Part shown: positions 9,091-18,306 of the stretch, piece by piece
Layout: the number at the start of each line of letters is the position of its first letter
Numbering within the stretch: position 1 is the stretch's first letter
DNA from: G963422445 sp963422445
GTDB lineage: Bacteria; Pseudomonadota; Alphaproteobacteria; Thalassobaculales; Thalassobaculaceae
NCBI GenBank assembly: GCA_963422445.2
Contig: OY729512.2
Location: forward strand, 2,232,001-2,296,000
Length of the DNA: 64,000 nucleotides
Direction of reading: 5' to 3'
The notes under the pieces: generated by a model
What the model was told of the DNA's origin: nothing
Databases searched by the model: none
What the model saw: only the letters and a program-made list of their open reading frames with translations
Position numbers and translations under genes: made by a program

Positions 9091-10310
9091 TGCCCTGAGT
9101 TCCACGGTTTCATGTAGCACCACTGGGTCACCGGCATCAGAGCGTCCCAGCCGCGATAGGATCCGACCGGCCTGACACGGGAAATTGCAATCCGTATCAA
9201 GGATCCACCAAGGCAGAACTGATGATCCGACAGCACCGCCTCCCCTTCTAGCGTCACTGCATTTGCGACGAGCCGGCCGCCGGGCCGAAGGGCAGCCACA
9301 CAAGCCTCGAGCATGCCTTGCCGGGTCAAACCGCCGCCGATGAAGATAGCGTCGGGAGCAACAAGGCCGTCGAGCGCTTCCGGTGCCGTTCCGGCAATGA
9401 TCTCAAGGCCGGGCACCCCGAGCGCGGACGCATTTTGTGCAATCATTCCCCGACGGTTCTCATTCGTCTCGACGGCATATGCGCGGCAGCGGCGGTCAGT
9501 CCGCATCCATTCGATCGCAATCGAACCGCAGCCTGCTCCCACATCCCAGAGTACCGCATGCGGTGTTGGCGCCAACGACGATATCGTTACGGCTCTGATC
9601 TCGCGTCTGGTCAGTTGTCCATCATTGACGAACACTGCATCGGACAGGCCTGAAATGCGCGGCCGAAGCGGCGTCTCTGCGTTTGCGACCAGATTGACGG
9701 CAATGGTGTTGAGATCGGCTCCGGGCGGATGCGGCCAGAGTGCCGCTACCGCCTCGAAACTGCGCTCTGCCGGTCCGCCCATGCGCTCGAACACCCGGAC
9801 CCGGCTATCACCATAACCGCATCCGGAAAGATAGGCCGCAACCTTCCCCGGCGTTGTGCGGTCTTCAGACATCAACAGCAGCCGCCCGTCCGGTTGCAAG
9901 AACGGTTCCAGCAATGTCAGTGGACGTCCATGCAGGGTCAGCTGGTCAACCATGTGCTCTGGCCAGCCGAGCCTCGCACAAGCAAGCGCGAATGCCGATG
10001 GCGCCGGAATGATGAACATCTCTGTCATCGGAAAATTTGCAGCCAGCGTGTTGCCGATGCCGAAACACATCGGGTCGCCGGTCGCCAGTACGCAGACCCG
10101 GCTGCCGCGCAAGCCTCCGATGCGCTTGACAAGCGCCGAAAGCGGTGAAGGCCAGGCCAGGCGTTCGCGGCCATCCGCAGGGATCATGGCAAGATGCCGG
10201 TTGCCGCCGATCAGGACTTCCGCCGCATCAATCAGGGCCCGTCCCGCGGCTGACAAGCCGTCCAGCCCGTCCTCACCGACACCGACGACACTGAGCCAGC
10301 GTATTGTCAT
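9087..10310 (-). CDS. cobL: Precorrin-6Y C5,15-methyltransferase (decarboxylating)
   Basis: A two-domain protein of about 407 residues. The N-terminal CbiE-type methylase begins MTIRWLSVVGVGEDGLDGLS and has VCVLATGDPMCFGIGNTL. The C-terminal CbiT-type domain has the class I methyltransferase motif VLWDVGAGCGSIAIEWMR and DAIFIGGGLTRQGMLE. It methylates C-5 and C-15 and decarboxylates the acetate side chain at C-12. The start at 10308-10310 overlaps the cobH stop as ATGA. The open frame runs 91 codons further upstream across cobH, but that part is not family-like. Confidence 0.93.
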   Translation of the reverse strand: MTIRWLSVVGVGEDGLDGLSAAGRALIDAAEVLIGGNRHLAMIPADGRERLAWPSPLSALVKRIGGLRGSRVCVLATGDPMCFGIGNTLAANFPMTEMFIIPAPSAFALACARLGWPEHMVDQLTLHGRPLTLLEPFLQPDGRLLLMSEDRTTPGKVAAYLSGCGYGDSRVRVFERMGGPAERSFEAVAALWPHPPGADLNTIAVNLVANAETPLRPRISGLSDAVFVNDGQLTRREIRAVTISSLAPTPHAVLWDVGAGCGSIAIEWMRTDRRCRAYAVETNENRRGMIAQNASALGVPGLEIIAGTAPEALDGLVAPDAIFIGGGLTRQGMLEACVAALRPGGRLVANAVTLEGEAVLSDHQFCLGGSLIRIAISRVRPVGSYRGWDALMPVTQWCYMKPWNSGQ

Positions 10311-10951
10311 CCCGAAACGCCCGCGGACAGACGGATCAGAGCATTGACCGCCGCGGCTGCCATGGCGCTCCCGCCACGTCGGCCCAACAGGGCGATATAC
10401 GGAATCGCCGGCACCGCCTCGACAAGCATCTGCTTCGCTTCCGACGCACCAACGAAACCGACCGGAAATCCCGCGACAAGGGCGGGCATCGGGGCACCGT
10501 TCCGAATTTCTTCGATCAGGCGGAACAATGCCGTCGGCGCGTTTCCGACCGCAATGACTGCACCGCCCTGGTGGTCGCGCCATAATGGAACCTGGGCTGC
10601 AGACCGGGTTGTCCGTTCGGCTCCCGCCCGATCCGAAACGGCCGGATCGTCAAGGAAACAGAGAACCGGGCTGGCTGACGGCATGCCCGATACTGTCAGG
10701 CCGACTTCAACCATCCGGCAGTCGGAGATGATCGGGGCACCGGCGGAGAGCGCGCGCATCGCGGCCCGTACGGCGCCGGGCGAAAAACGCAGATCGGAGA
10801 CAATGTCCGGCATGCCGCAAGAATGAACGATGCGCTCGACGATCTGGACTTCGTCGGCGGCAAAACACGACAGATCAGTCTCGCGTTGCACCGTCTCGAA
10901 GGACTGTCGGTAAATTGCCTCGGGATCCCGAAGGTAGTGCTGCGGATGCAT
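10307..10951 (-). CDS. cobH: Precorrin-8X methylmutase
   Basis: A 214-residue protein starting MHPQHYLRDPEAIYRQSFET. The CobH/CbiC signature is visible in RIVHSCGMPDIVSDLRF (His at the active site) and in ISDCRMVEVG, AVIAVGNAPTALFRL and PALVAGFPVGFVGASEAK. It moves a methyl group from C-11 to C-12 to give hydrogenobyrinate (cobyrinate in the cobalt-early route). The start lies four bases after the cbiX stop. Its stop overlaps the cobL start. Confidence 0.93.
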   Translation of the reverse strand: MHPQHYLRDPEAIYRQSFETVQRETDLSCFAADEVQIVERIVHSCGMPDIVSDLRFSPGAVRAAMRALSAGAPIISDCRMVEVGLTVSGMPSASPVLCFLDDPAVSDRAGAERTTRSAAQVPLWRDHQGGAVIAVGNAPTALFRLIEEIRNGAPMPALVAGFPVGFVGASEAKQMLVEAVPAIPYIALLGRRGGSAMAAAAVNALIRLSAGVSG

Positions 10952-10955
10952 GGCG

Positions 10956-11948
10956 TCAGGTGCCTTCGCCCACCTTGATGCTGCGCGGCCCCAGGGGGTG
11001 ATCGGCATGAGGATAAGGCGGATGGTGATGATGATGGCCTTGGTGATGAGTGTGGTGATGATCGAGTTTGGCGCCGGTTCCAACGCCTTCGACATGATGG
11101 TGATGACTTTCCTGCACAAGACCGACATCGGCCTCGAAACCGAGAACCTGATTACGGTATTTGCACATCTGACAGTTCATGTTGCCGGTGCCGTCGAGAA
11201 TCTCGCCGATACGGTCAATGAACGTTTCGACGACCAGAGGGTGATCCCTGAGATAGGGCGCCTTTACAAATTCGATCTCCGGATAGGCCGCCGCGGCCCG
11301 GTTCGTGTAGTCGTAAATCCGGCGTACCAGAACCCCGGTGAACAGGAAATACGGGAAGACGATGATTCGGCGGTACCCTAGCCTGGCGACATGGTCGAGC
11401 GCCGCGCCGACCAGCGGGAAGGTCACCCCGGAATACGCGGTCGCGCCCCAGCCGAAACCCATACCCTCCCAAAGCAGGCGCGTCACCTTGGACACATTGG
11501 CGTTGGCATCGGGGTCCGACGCACCGCGTCCAACCACAACCAGACAACTGTCATGACGGGAGACTTGATCGCCCGTGCTTGCCAGCGCTTCCTCAATCCG
11601 GTCGGCCGCCGCGCGCAGCATCTTCGTGTCCATGCCGAGCTCACGGCCATAGCGAATCGGCAGCCCGGTCCGAGCCTGATACGTGTTGAGAACCGAGGGA
11701 ATGTCGTTCTTGGCATGCCCGGCAGCGAACAACATGCCAGGGACGGCGAGCACGCCAGTCGCGCCGCGCCGCGCCAGCGCGTCAAGTCCGTCGCGAATGA
11801 TCGGCGTCGCAAACTCGAGATACCCATATTCGACCGGATATTCAGGTAGACGTCCCGTCAGGCGTTTGGCCAGATGGGCAAACTCCCTGACCGCTGCCTT
11901 GTCGCGGCTGCCATGGCCGCAGATCATCACACCCAGCTGGTCGTCCAT
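10956..11948 (-). CDS. cbiX: Sirohydrochlorin cobaltochelatase CbiX, long Fe-S and His-rich form
   Basis: About 330 residues and first in the cobalamin operon. The chelatase core has two repeats with GHGSRDKAAVREFAHLA and VVVGRGASDPDANANVSK. Near residue 262 there is MNCQMCKYRNQVLG, an MxCxxC motif of the kind that binds a 4Fe-4S cluster in long CbiX. The C-terminal tail is dense in His (runs HHHH, HHH, HHHHH between Gln, Pro and Asp), a probable cobalt or nickel store or delivery site. It inserts Co2+ into sirohydrochlorin, which implies a cobalt-early route. No cobalamin riboswitch is recognisable in the 190 bp upstream. Confidence 0.92.
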   Translation of the reverse strand: MDDQLGVMICGHGSRDKAAVREFAHLAKRLTGRLPEYPVEYGYLEFATPIIRDGLDALARRGATGVLAVPGMLFAAGHAKNDIPSVLNTYQARTGLPIRYGRELGMDTKMLRAAADRIEEALASTGDQVSRHDSCLVVVGRGASDPDANANVSKVTRLLWEGMGFGWGATAYSGVTFPLVGAALDHVARLGYRRIIVFPYFLFTGVLVRRIYDYTNRAAAAYPEIEFVKAPYLRDHPLVVETFIDRIGEILDGTGNMNCQMCKYRNQVLGFEADVGLVQESHHHHVEGVGTGAKLDHHHTHHQGHHHHHPPYPHADHPLGPRSIKVGEGT

Positions 11949-12140
11949 CCCGCGCTCCTCTCCACCCGCCGTCGCGGCCGCGCGGCGTGAAGGCCTACAG
12001 GAACCTTCCGGATCGCGTACTGCCGCGGACGTCCATTCAAGATCTACCCGGTTCCATATCCAGAACGTCCGTCATGACGCGCATGTCCCGGACCGCTCCC
12101 CGACAACTACCCTTGTCGCAGGGTCTTGGCAATCCCGGTA

Positions 12141-13496
12141 TCAGGCACGGAAGCTGCAGCGTTCCGGCACATCGGCGAAGAACCGGTTCACGGGCCGCGG
12201 CAACCCGAGGTTCTCGCGCAGCGTCCGGCCTTCATAGGCTGTGCGATGGATACCTCTCCGCTGCAATTCGGGAACCACCTTTTCCACGAAATCGTCCAGA
12301 CCTGCCGGCAGATAGGGAAACATGACGTTGAACCCGTCGCACGCCTCGCTTTCAAGCCAGTGCTGCATCTCGTCGGCGATCGTCGCGGGTGTGCCGACCA
12401 TAGCGAGTCCGGAATATCCGCCGAGCCGCTGTGCCAGCTGACGCACCGTCAGGTTATCCCGTTCCGCCAGTCTGATGGCGCGACCGCGGCTACTCTTTGA
12501 CGCGTTGGTCTCGGGAATTGCGGGCAGCGGCACGTCTGGGTCGAAAGACGATACATCATGGCCAAGCGCGATCGAAAGCGACGCAATTGCACTGTCGTAA
12601 TGCACTAGGCTGTCGAGCAGGGCTCGCTTTTCCCGCGCCTCGGACCCGGTTTCGCCAACGACGACAAGGCAACCTGGCAAGATCTTCATGAAATCGCGCG
12701 GCCGTCCGAGCGCATCCATACGCCCCTTGAGATCTTGAAACAGATCACGGCCATCGTCGATCGTCGGGCAACCGGCAAACACCATTTCAGCCGTCTCGGC
12801 GGCGAGCTGACGGCCTGGTTCGGAAGCGCCGGCCTGCACGATCACCGGCCAGCCTTGCAGCGGCCGCGCGATGTTGAGAGGTCCGCGCACCGAAAAATAC
12901 TGTCCCTTGTGGTCAAGGACATGCATCCGGTCCGGGTCAAAGAAAACGCCGGAGTCGGCATCGCGGACGAAGGCGTCTTCGGCCCAGCTGTCCCAGAGGC
13001 CGGTGACGACATCAAAATATTCCCGCGCGCGCAGATAGCGCTCGCCATGTTCCATGTGCTCATCGAAACCGAAATTGAGTGCCGCATCCGGATTTGAGGT
13101 CGTGACCAGATTCCAGCCGGCCCGGCCGCCGCTGATATGGTCAAGCGAGGCGAATCGCCGCGCGATCACATAGGGTGGCTCGAAGGTCGTCGAGGCCGTC
13201 GCGACCAGCCCGAGATGCTCGGTGACCATGGCCAGCGCCGGCAACAGGGTCAGGGGATCAAAGGAGGTCACGGTAGCGCTGCGTTTCAGCGCCTCGATCG
13301 GCATGTTGAGAACTGCGAGATGATCGGCCATGAAAAAGGCATCGAATTTGCCCCGCTCAAGGGTCCGCGCGTAGCGGACGAGATGCCGGAGATTGAAATT
13401 GGCATCCGGCGCACCGCCGGGATAGCGCCATGCGGCGGTATGTATGCTGACCGGCCGCATGAAGGCCCCGAGATGCAATTGTCTTGCAACGGCCAT
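12141..13496 (-). CDS. NtaA/SnaA/DszA-family FMN-dependent monooxygenase
   Basis: A 451-residue luciferase-like monooxygenase. The family N terminus LGAFMRPVSIHTAAWRYPGG, then FDAFFMADHLAVLNMP, SGGRAGWNLVTTSNPDAALN, the VIVQAGASEPGRQLAA block and DGFNVMFPYLPAGLDDFV near the C terminus all match the nitrilotriacetate/sulfur-compound branch. Members use FMNH2 supplied by a separate reductase to oxidise C-N or C-S bonds; the substrate here is unknown and no reductase gene is adjacent. The ATG at 13494-13496 fits the family start. About 190 bp separate its stop from the cbiX start on the same strand, so co-transcription with the cobalamin genes is possible but unsupported. Confidence 0.9.
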   Translation of the reverse strand: MAVARQLHLGAFMRPVSIHTAAWRYPGGAPDANFNLRHLVRYARTLERGKFDAFFMADHLAVLNMPIEALKRSATVTSFDPLTLLPALAMVTEHLGLVATASTTFEPPYVIARRFASLDHISGGRAGWNLVTTSNPDAALNFGFDEHMEHGERYLRAREYFDVVTGLWDSWAEDAFVRDADSGVFFDPDRMHVLDHKGQYFSVRGPLNIARPLQGWPVIVQAGASEPGRQLAAETAEMVFAGCPTIDDGRDLFQDLKGRMDALGRPRDFMKILPGCLVVVGETGSEAREKRALLDSLVHYDSAIASLSIALGHDVSSFDPDVPLPAIPETNASKSSRGRAIRLAERDNLTVRQLAQRLGGYSGLAMVGTPATIADEMQHWLESEACDGFNVMFPYLPAGLDDFVEKVVPELQRRGIHRTAYEGRTLRENLGLPRPVNRFFADVPERCSFRA

Positions 13497-13659
13497 TCCC
13501 AATCTCCCGGCAATTTTCCAGCAGTCTCGACAGCCAACGCAGGATGGCGGTCTAGCCCGCGTGAGGCAATACGGTTTCGTCATTCCCCAGACCGGAAGCG
13601 GTCGCACCCGAAGGTTGACCGGCCGCGCCCTGCCCATTGACCTTCTTTATCTCTGAACT

Positions 13660-14239
13660 TGAGATTCCGGACCCGCTATGACGGGGTCATGAACGCACAA
13701 ATCTGATCTGCCGCACGGCTGTTCCCGGAGGTGGGGCGGTGCACATTGGCGGCGTTGCCGGCGCCCCGGAACCGTTCCGGGGCGCATGGCGTTCGTCCGC
13801 GAGGTCTGCACGACTTTCGGGTTTTGCGATCCTCTCGGCCATCTGCAGGACGCGGGCTGTCTGGCGGCGCTTCGCGATCTTGCGCATGTGGGCGTTCTGG
13901 CGTTGCCGCCGGCCGGACCCGGCGCCGGTGTTGACCGTGCTGTCCGGGATCTGGCAGCTGCGGTTCCGCCGCCGGTCGGGATTCCGGACCGCGTCGACCC
14001 TGTCGAGGGTCCGGTCGTGACGCTGGCCGAGACCGACACGGTGTGTCGGCGGTTGGGTACGATGCTGGACGCCGAGCATCCGCTGGGGGCCGGTCTGCAT
14101 GTCGGGCGGCCGCTGCGTTATCTGGTCGGTTCGGATCACGGCTGGCTCGGCGGTTGCGTGGTTGCAGCCCCGGCCCTGGTCCTGAAGCCGCGCGACCGGT
14201 GGATCGGCCGGGAGGCCCATCTCGACCGGGTGGTGCGCG
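13660..14239 (+). pseudogene. DUF4338 (DruA-like) N-terminal part of an IS4-type transposase, copy 1, truncated
   Basis: The plus strand encodes a DUF4338-like region: DTVCRRLGTMLDAEHPLGAG, then HVGRPLRYLVGSDHGWLGGC and ALVLKPRDRWIG. The DNA is nearly identical to the 5' half of the element at 59380-60720 (minus strand), including the outer end with ATGA(A/T)(C/T)GCACAAATCTGAT. Similarity stops abruptly after EAHLDRVV at about 14239, where unrelated sequence takes over. The 3' half with the transposase catalytic domain is absent. The remnant marks the left edge of the conjugative element and may have been involved in a deletion there. Confidence 0.6.
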
Positions 14240-14611
14240 AGGCCGCCGGGCTCGACGGCGAGCTCACGGCCGAACAGGCGGACCTGCTGCGCTTCGTCGC
14301 CCGCATGACCGACGCCGCCGAGCGCCGCGACCCCGCGGACGCCGACACCGGCAGCAATGCCGGTGCGGCCTTCCCGCCATTGAGGAAGCGCATCCGGCCC
14401 GTGGAACCGGGCCGGGCGGCGCGGCTCTGGCTGGCGCGCTACGCCGCGCTGACCGGGCCGTCCGGGGAGGGCGCCGCCGGGGAAGCCGGCGGACAACCGA
14501 ACACCATCGAACAGAGGGAGAACGACGATGTCGCGAACTTACAGAAGGCGCGATCGACGGAAACGGCGCATGGGACGGAACGGGACGACGGCGAGCGACC
14601 GCTGGCGGCAT
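14240..14611 (+). pseudogene. C-terminal remnant of an unidentified gene
   Basis: The frame is continuous with the DUF4338 remnant, but from about 14240 its content changes to a different, protein-like sequence (GLDGELTAEQADLLRFVARM, then PGRAARLWLARYAAL). It ends at a stop at 14609-14611 and overlaps the next small gene. It is probably the tail of a gene of the conjugative element, cut by the IS at its 5' side. I do not recognise the family. Confidence 0.35.
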
Positions 14612-14848
14612 GACCGGCGGCGCCGGGCCGCATTCGGTCTGCGTGTCGTGCGCGACGCCGAGGCGGTGTTCCGCACGGCCATCCTGGCGGGCGTGCTGTC
14701 GGCCGAGCGATCCGAGCGCAACTGGGTTGGCTACTACCTCTACATGTTCCACGACGAGGACGGCGCGGCCTGGTTCAAGCACCGCGATACGCGGGCGTAT
14801 GTCTCGATGTCGGCGCGCCGCCAGGCCGCCGCCGGAAGCGGCGCATGA
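14528..14848 (+). CDS. Hypothetical protein of the conjugative element
   Basis: A 106-residue protein starting MSRTYRRRDRRKRRMGRNG, very basic for the first 35 residues, then LRVVRDAEAVFRTAILAGVL and WVGYYLYMFHDEDGAAWFKH. A GGGAG-type ribosome-binding site precedes the ATG. Its stop overlaps the start of the trbI-like gene (ATGA), which is why I consider it real. It has no signal peptide or recognisable domain. A basic N terminus would fit nucleic-acid binding, but that is a guess. Confidence 0.5.
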   Translation: MSRTYRRRDRRKRRMGRNGTTASDRWRHDRRRRAAFGLRVVRDAEAVFRTAILAGVLSAERSERNWVGYYLYMFHDEDGAAWFKHRDTRAYVSMSARRQAAAGSGA

Positions 14849-15160
14849 ACGACCTCCGCATCCTCGCCTCGGCGATGCTGCTCGCCGCCGGGCTCGCGCG
14901 CATCGCGGACGACGATGCGCCGCGGATCGCGAGCGTGCGCTTGGCCGAGCTGGTGGCGGAGCACGCCGCCGAGGCCGCCCGCGGCAGCGCGGGTGCCGAG
15001 GGGACGGCGGCGGCGACCCGCCTCTGGGCGCACGCGCTCGAAGACGCGCTTGGGAAGACCGCGGCCCGCCACGGCGCGGTGCTGCTGCCGGCCCGGGCGG
15101 TCGCCGCGGGCGCGCCCGACCTGACCGTCGAGGTCCGGGCCGAGAGCCTGCGTGCCTTCA
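14845..15160 (+). pseudogene. Probable F-type TrbI, disrupted by an IS1634 element
   Basis: It starts MNDLRILASAMLLAAGLARI and has a helical middle. The stretch RHGAVLLPARAVAAGAPDLT with VEV is typical of the C-terminal part of F-type TrbI. The reading frame runs into the inverted repeat of the IS1634-like element at 15161. On the far side of that element, at about 18274-18309, a frame reading ASRDAAESRP then TGA overlaps the next gene start as ATGA. This is consistent with the original 3' end of trbI. TrbI influences pilus retraction in F. The family call rests on the short C-terminal motif and on gene order (before traW and traU). Confidence 0.55.
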
Positions 15161-16309
15161 CCCAAGTTGGCACTTTTCTGATGTCTATGCCCTTTATCAT
15201 GCTGATACAACAAGATAATTCTCTCGGCCGGTTCCAACATGGCACTCCATTTTGTGAGATTCTGTCAGCTCGTCAGGCGGGTCCTCGTGCGGTGGATGGC
15301 GGGTTCCACGCCCGCCGCCGAGGAGATGTCGGCACCCTCGGCGGCCGGGCGCGTGTCCTAGCGGTTGACGATCAACGTGCCGTCGGTCTGGCGCAGGCGC
15401 GTGGTGATCCGCACCCAGCTCCGCATGCTCTCGCGGATCGATGCCCAGCCCTTGTGGATGCCGCGCGCGGCTAGCCGGGTGCGGATCAGATGCACGGCGT
15501 GGTAGGCCAGCACGGCGATCCGCAGATGAGCCGCGATGCGCCGGTCGAGCTGGTGCCAGATCGGGCGCAGGCCGAGCTCGGATGTCAGGCTCTTGAATGT
15601 CGCCTCGATATCCGTGATCCGCCAGTACGACCGAAGGACCGCCTCGATGTCCCAGTCGACGTGGCTGGTGCGCAACACATCGGCGCCCGCGCCCTCGTCG
15701 GCCTCGTCGTATTGGGGCCTGCGCTTGAAGCGCACAGCGGCGGCGTTGGGGCCGGCGTCCGCCTTCTCGACCGTGATCTCGTAGTGTCTGGCGACCGCAG
15801 AGAAGCGCTGCTTGAGGCGGCCTACACTCTCCAGCACCCCTGTCGTAGCGCTTGAGGCGACCCTTGACCGGGAGGCCGCCGTGGAGCCTTTCCAGCGCCG
15901 CCTCGAAGCGGTTCCGCTTCAGGCCCAGGATCGAGGTCTCGGCCTTCTTCTTGCCCTCGCTGACGACGTAGAGCCGCGCCAGCGCCTCGTGCAGCGTGCC
16001 CGGCTCGCTCACGTTGCCCGGCAGGATCTCGCAACTGCGCGGGAAGCCTGCGCCGTCGAATGCCAGCGCCAGCGTGATCAGGGGATAATCGTCGCGCTTC
16101 TGCTTGGAGCGCCCGAACCTGGGACGCTCGTCGTCGGTGTGGCCGTGGTCGTGAACGTTGGTGAGATCGTAGAAGGCGATCGTCTCGGGCAGGTCGAGCA
16201 GCGCGCGCTCACGGTTGAACAGCTCCCGCTGGATGGCGGCCCGGTGTCGCCAGAGCAGGTCGCCGATGCGGTAGAGTGTCTTGCGCCGCAGCGCCTTGCG
16301 GTCGCCTTC

Positions 16310-17491
16310 TAGTGTCCTGTACGCAAAGTTCGTATTGTTAAGGGGGTGGTGTCGATTCGGGGGGCATGGTGATGCGACTTTCGGTGGAGATCAAGCTGAG
16401 CGCGGACGAGCGCAACGAGCTTGAGCGGCTGGCGCGCGGGCGCAAAGTCTGGCGAGGCCTGTCCGATCGGGCGCACATCGTGCTGCTGGCGGCCGAAGGG
16501 CTTACCAATGTGCAGATTGGGAGCGTGCTGGGCGTGACCAGCCAGACCGCCAGGAAGTGGCGCAATCGCTTCGCAGAGCATCGTCTTGACGGGCTTGACG
16601 ACGAGCCGCGCTCCGGCCGTCCCCGGCGCATCGATGACGACGCCGTGGCCGAGGTGGTGCGCAAGACGCTTGAGGAGAAGCCTCGTGACGCGACCCAATG
16701 GAGCACGCGCTCGATGGCGCAGGCGACGGGGTATGCGCCGTCGACGGTCAATCGCATCTGGCGAGCCTTTTCCCTTCAGCCGCACAGGAGCGAGACCTTC
16801 AAGCTCTCGGCAGACCCCTACTTCGTGGACAAGACGCGCGACATCGTGGGGCTCTACGTGGACCCGCCGCAGCATGCCATGGTCCTCTGCGTGGACGAGA
16901 AATCGCAGGTTCAGGCCCTCGATCGCACCCAGCCGCTGCTGCCGCTGCGCCCGGGGCAGGTCGAGCGGCGCACTCACGATTACAAGCGCAACGGCACGAC
17001 CTCGCTCTTCGCAGCCCTTGACGTCGCCACAGGCAAGGTCATCGGACAGTGCTATCGGCGCCACCGCAGCGTGGAGTTCCGCAAGTTCCTGGATCACGTC
17101 GAGGCCAACGTGCCGCCCGACCTCGAGATCCACATCGTCATGGACAACTACTCGACCCACAAGACGAAGACGATCCGCGACGGGTTCGCCCGGCGACCGC
17201 GCTGGCATGTTCACTTCACCCCGACCTCTGCCTCGTGGCTCAACCAAGTCGAGCGCTTCTTCGCCGATCTGACAGAGAAGCAGATCCGGCGCGGGGTTCA
17301 CCGATCGACCGTCGAGCTGGAGCAGGCGATCACCGGGTACATCGACACCGTCAACGAGGACCCCAAGCCCTTCCGCTGGCACAAGACAGCCGATGAAATC
17401 CTGGCGTCCATCAAGCGCTTCTGCCTCAGGACCCTCGAAACCGCTGCAGCCGCAACATCATAACGGTACGAACTTTGGAATCAGGACAGTA
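16310..17491 (+). mobile_element. IS630-family element inserted in the IS1634 element
   Basis: It is flanked by TA at 16310-16311 and 17490-17491, the standard IS630 target duplication. The ends are related inverted repeats: TGTCCTGTACGCAAAGTTCG at the left, and TGTCCTGATTCCAAAGTTCG read inward from the right. It sits inside the minus-strand IS1634 transposase and interrupts it cleanly, so it arrived later. The transposase is intact. Confidence 0.9.
16366..17463 (+). CDS. IS630-family transposase, intact
   Basis: A 365-residue transposase. The N-terminal winged-helix DNA-binding part includes GLTNVQIGSVLGVTSQTARK and DGLDDEPRSGRPRRIDDDAV. The DDE domain shows VLCVDEKSQVQALDR (first Asp), IHIVMDNYSTHKTKT (second Asp) and WLNQVERFFADLTEK (Glu). 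Length and motifs are complete and no stop or shift is seen, so this is probably one of two functional transposases in the window. The ATG at 16366 was taken; an ATG two codons later is equally possible. Confidence 0.92.
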   Translation: MVMRLSVEIKLSADERNELERLARGRKVWRGLSDRAHIVLLAAEGLTNVQIGSVLGVTSQTARKWRNRFAEHRLDGLDDEPRSGRPRRIDDDAVAEVVRKTLEEKPRDATQWSTRSMAQATGYAPSTVNRIWRAFSLQPHRSETFKLSADPYFVDKTRDIVGLYVDPPQHAMVLCVDEKSQVQALDRTQPLLPLRPGQVERRTHDYKRNGTTSLFAALDVATGKVIGQCYRRHRSVEFRKFLDHVEANVPPDLEIHIVMDNYSTHKTKTIRDGFARRPRWHVHFTPTSASWLNQVERFFADLTEKQIRRGVHRSTVELEQAITGYIDTVNEDPKPFRWHKTADEILASIKRFCLRTLETAAAATS

Positions 17492-18306
17492 GTTCGAGAA
17501 GCGCGGCGGTCGCGCTGTCGTGGCGGAGCCAGCGGCTGGTGTCACGCTCGCTGGCGGGATGGACCATCCCGGCGACGATCAGTGCGCTGGCGATGCGCCC
17601 GTCGCGGCCCTTGATGTCGAGGCCGTGGAGGATTTCGGCGAAGCCGAGGTCGTCGAGGGCCTTGAGGCACAGGCGCTCGCAGCTGACGGTGCGCGGGGTC
17701 TCGTGTTCCAGGGTATCGAGGTCGACGGTGGCGATGTCGGGCTTGCGCGCCTCTTCCTGCATCGCCTCGACGCGGACCCCCCCCCTGGCCCTGAGCTTGG
17801 CGACGATATCCTCGGCTGCGGCCCGCACGTCGGGCACGGCTTAGAGCAGCGGAGGCCGGCCGTTGAGCAGCGCCTCGGCGAGTTCGGCCACTTCGCGCCA
17901 TTTCTCCCTCGGCACCGGATAGTCGGTGCCGAGGTTGAGGAGCGTGCGCTGCCTGACCTTGTCACCGATGCGCCGGGAGAGGACGAGGCGATGGCTGTGG
18001 ACGGGCTTGCCGTCGGTGGTGTGGGTTTTGGTTGCCCTGATGAACATGTTGCCCGTCGCGAGATTGTTGCGAGGGGCCAAGATTTGTCGTCTTGGGGACT
18101 GGGGTCAAGGGGCAATCGTCAATACCACGCATTTACTGGCACTACAATGCGGCTTCAAGACGGAAATCACAAATATAGAGGTGCGGCCTCCACGTCGTCT
18201 CTATATCTGGTATGCCAACCGGAAGAATCTGACCAAGTCGGCCCCGATAAGCCGGAAAAAGTGCCAACTTGGGTTTGGCCAGCCGGGATGCGGCGGAGTC
18301 CCGGCC

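Larger units (their letters stand above)
15161..18273 (-). mobile_element. IS1634-family element carrying a nested IS630
   Basis: Terminal inverted repeats CCCAAGTTGGCACTTTT lie at 15161 and, as AAAAGTGCCAACTTGGG, at 18273. The minus-strand transposase begins near 18050 (NMFIRATKTHTTDGKPVHSH), is cut by the IS630 at 16310-17491 and resumes with LEGDRKALRRKTLYRIGDLL. Removing the IS630 plus one TA joins the two parts in frame (...ALLEL-EGDRKAL...). Other lesions are a TAG stop near 17838-17840 (after LLNGRPPLL) and a frame change near 15838. The C-terminal part has HVDWDIEAVLRSYWRITDIE and ATFKSL. Without the IS630 the element is about 1.9 kb. I could not find a convincing target duplication. 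Confidence 0.8.

Noticed and set aside
11949..12140. Possible cobalamin riboswitch upstream of cbiX
   Set aside because: I looked for the B12-box core and surrounding conserved segments on the minus strand and did not find them.
16309..17382. A 357-codon frame antisense to the IS630 transposase
   Set aside because: It mirrors the transposase codons and has no domain. The plus-strand transposase has all catalytic motifs.
15155..18280. Target-site duplication of the IS1634 element
   Set aside because: The flanks (GCCTTCA at the left, TTTGGCC at the right) do not match convincingly.
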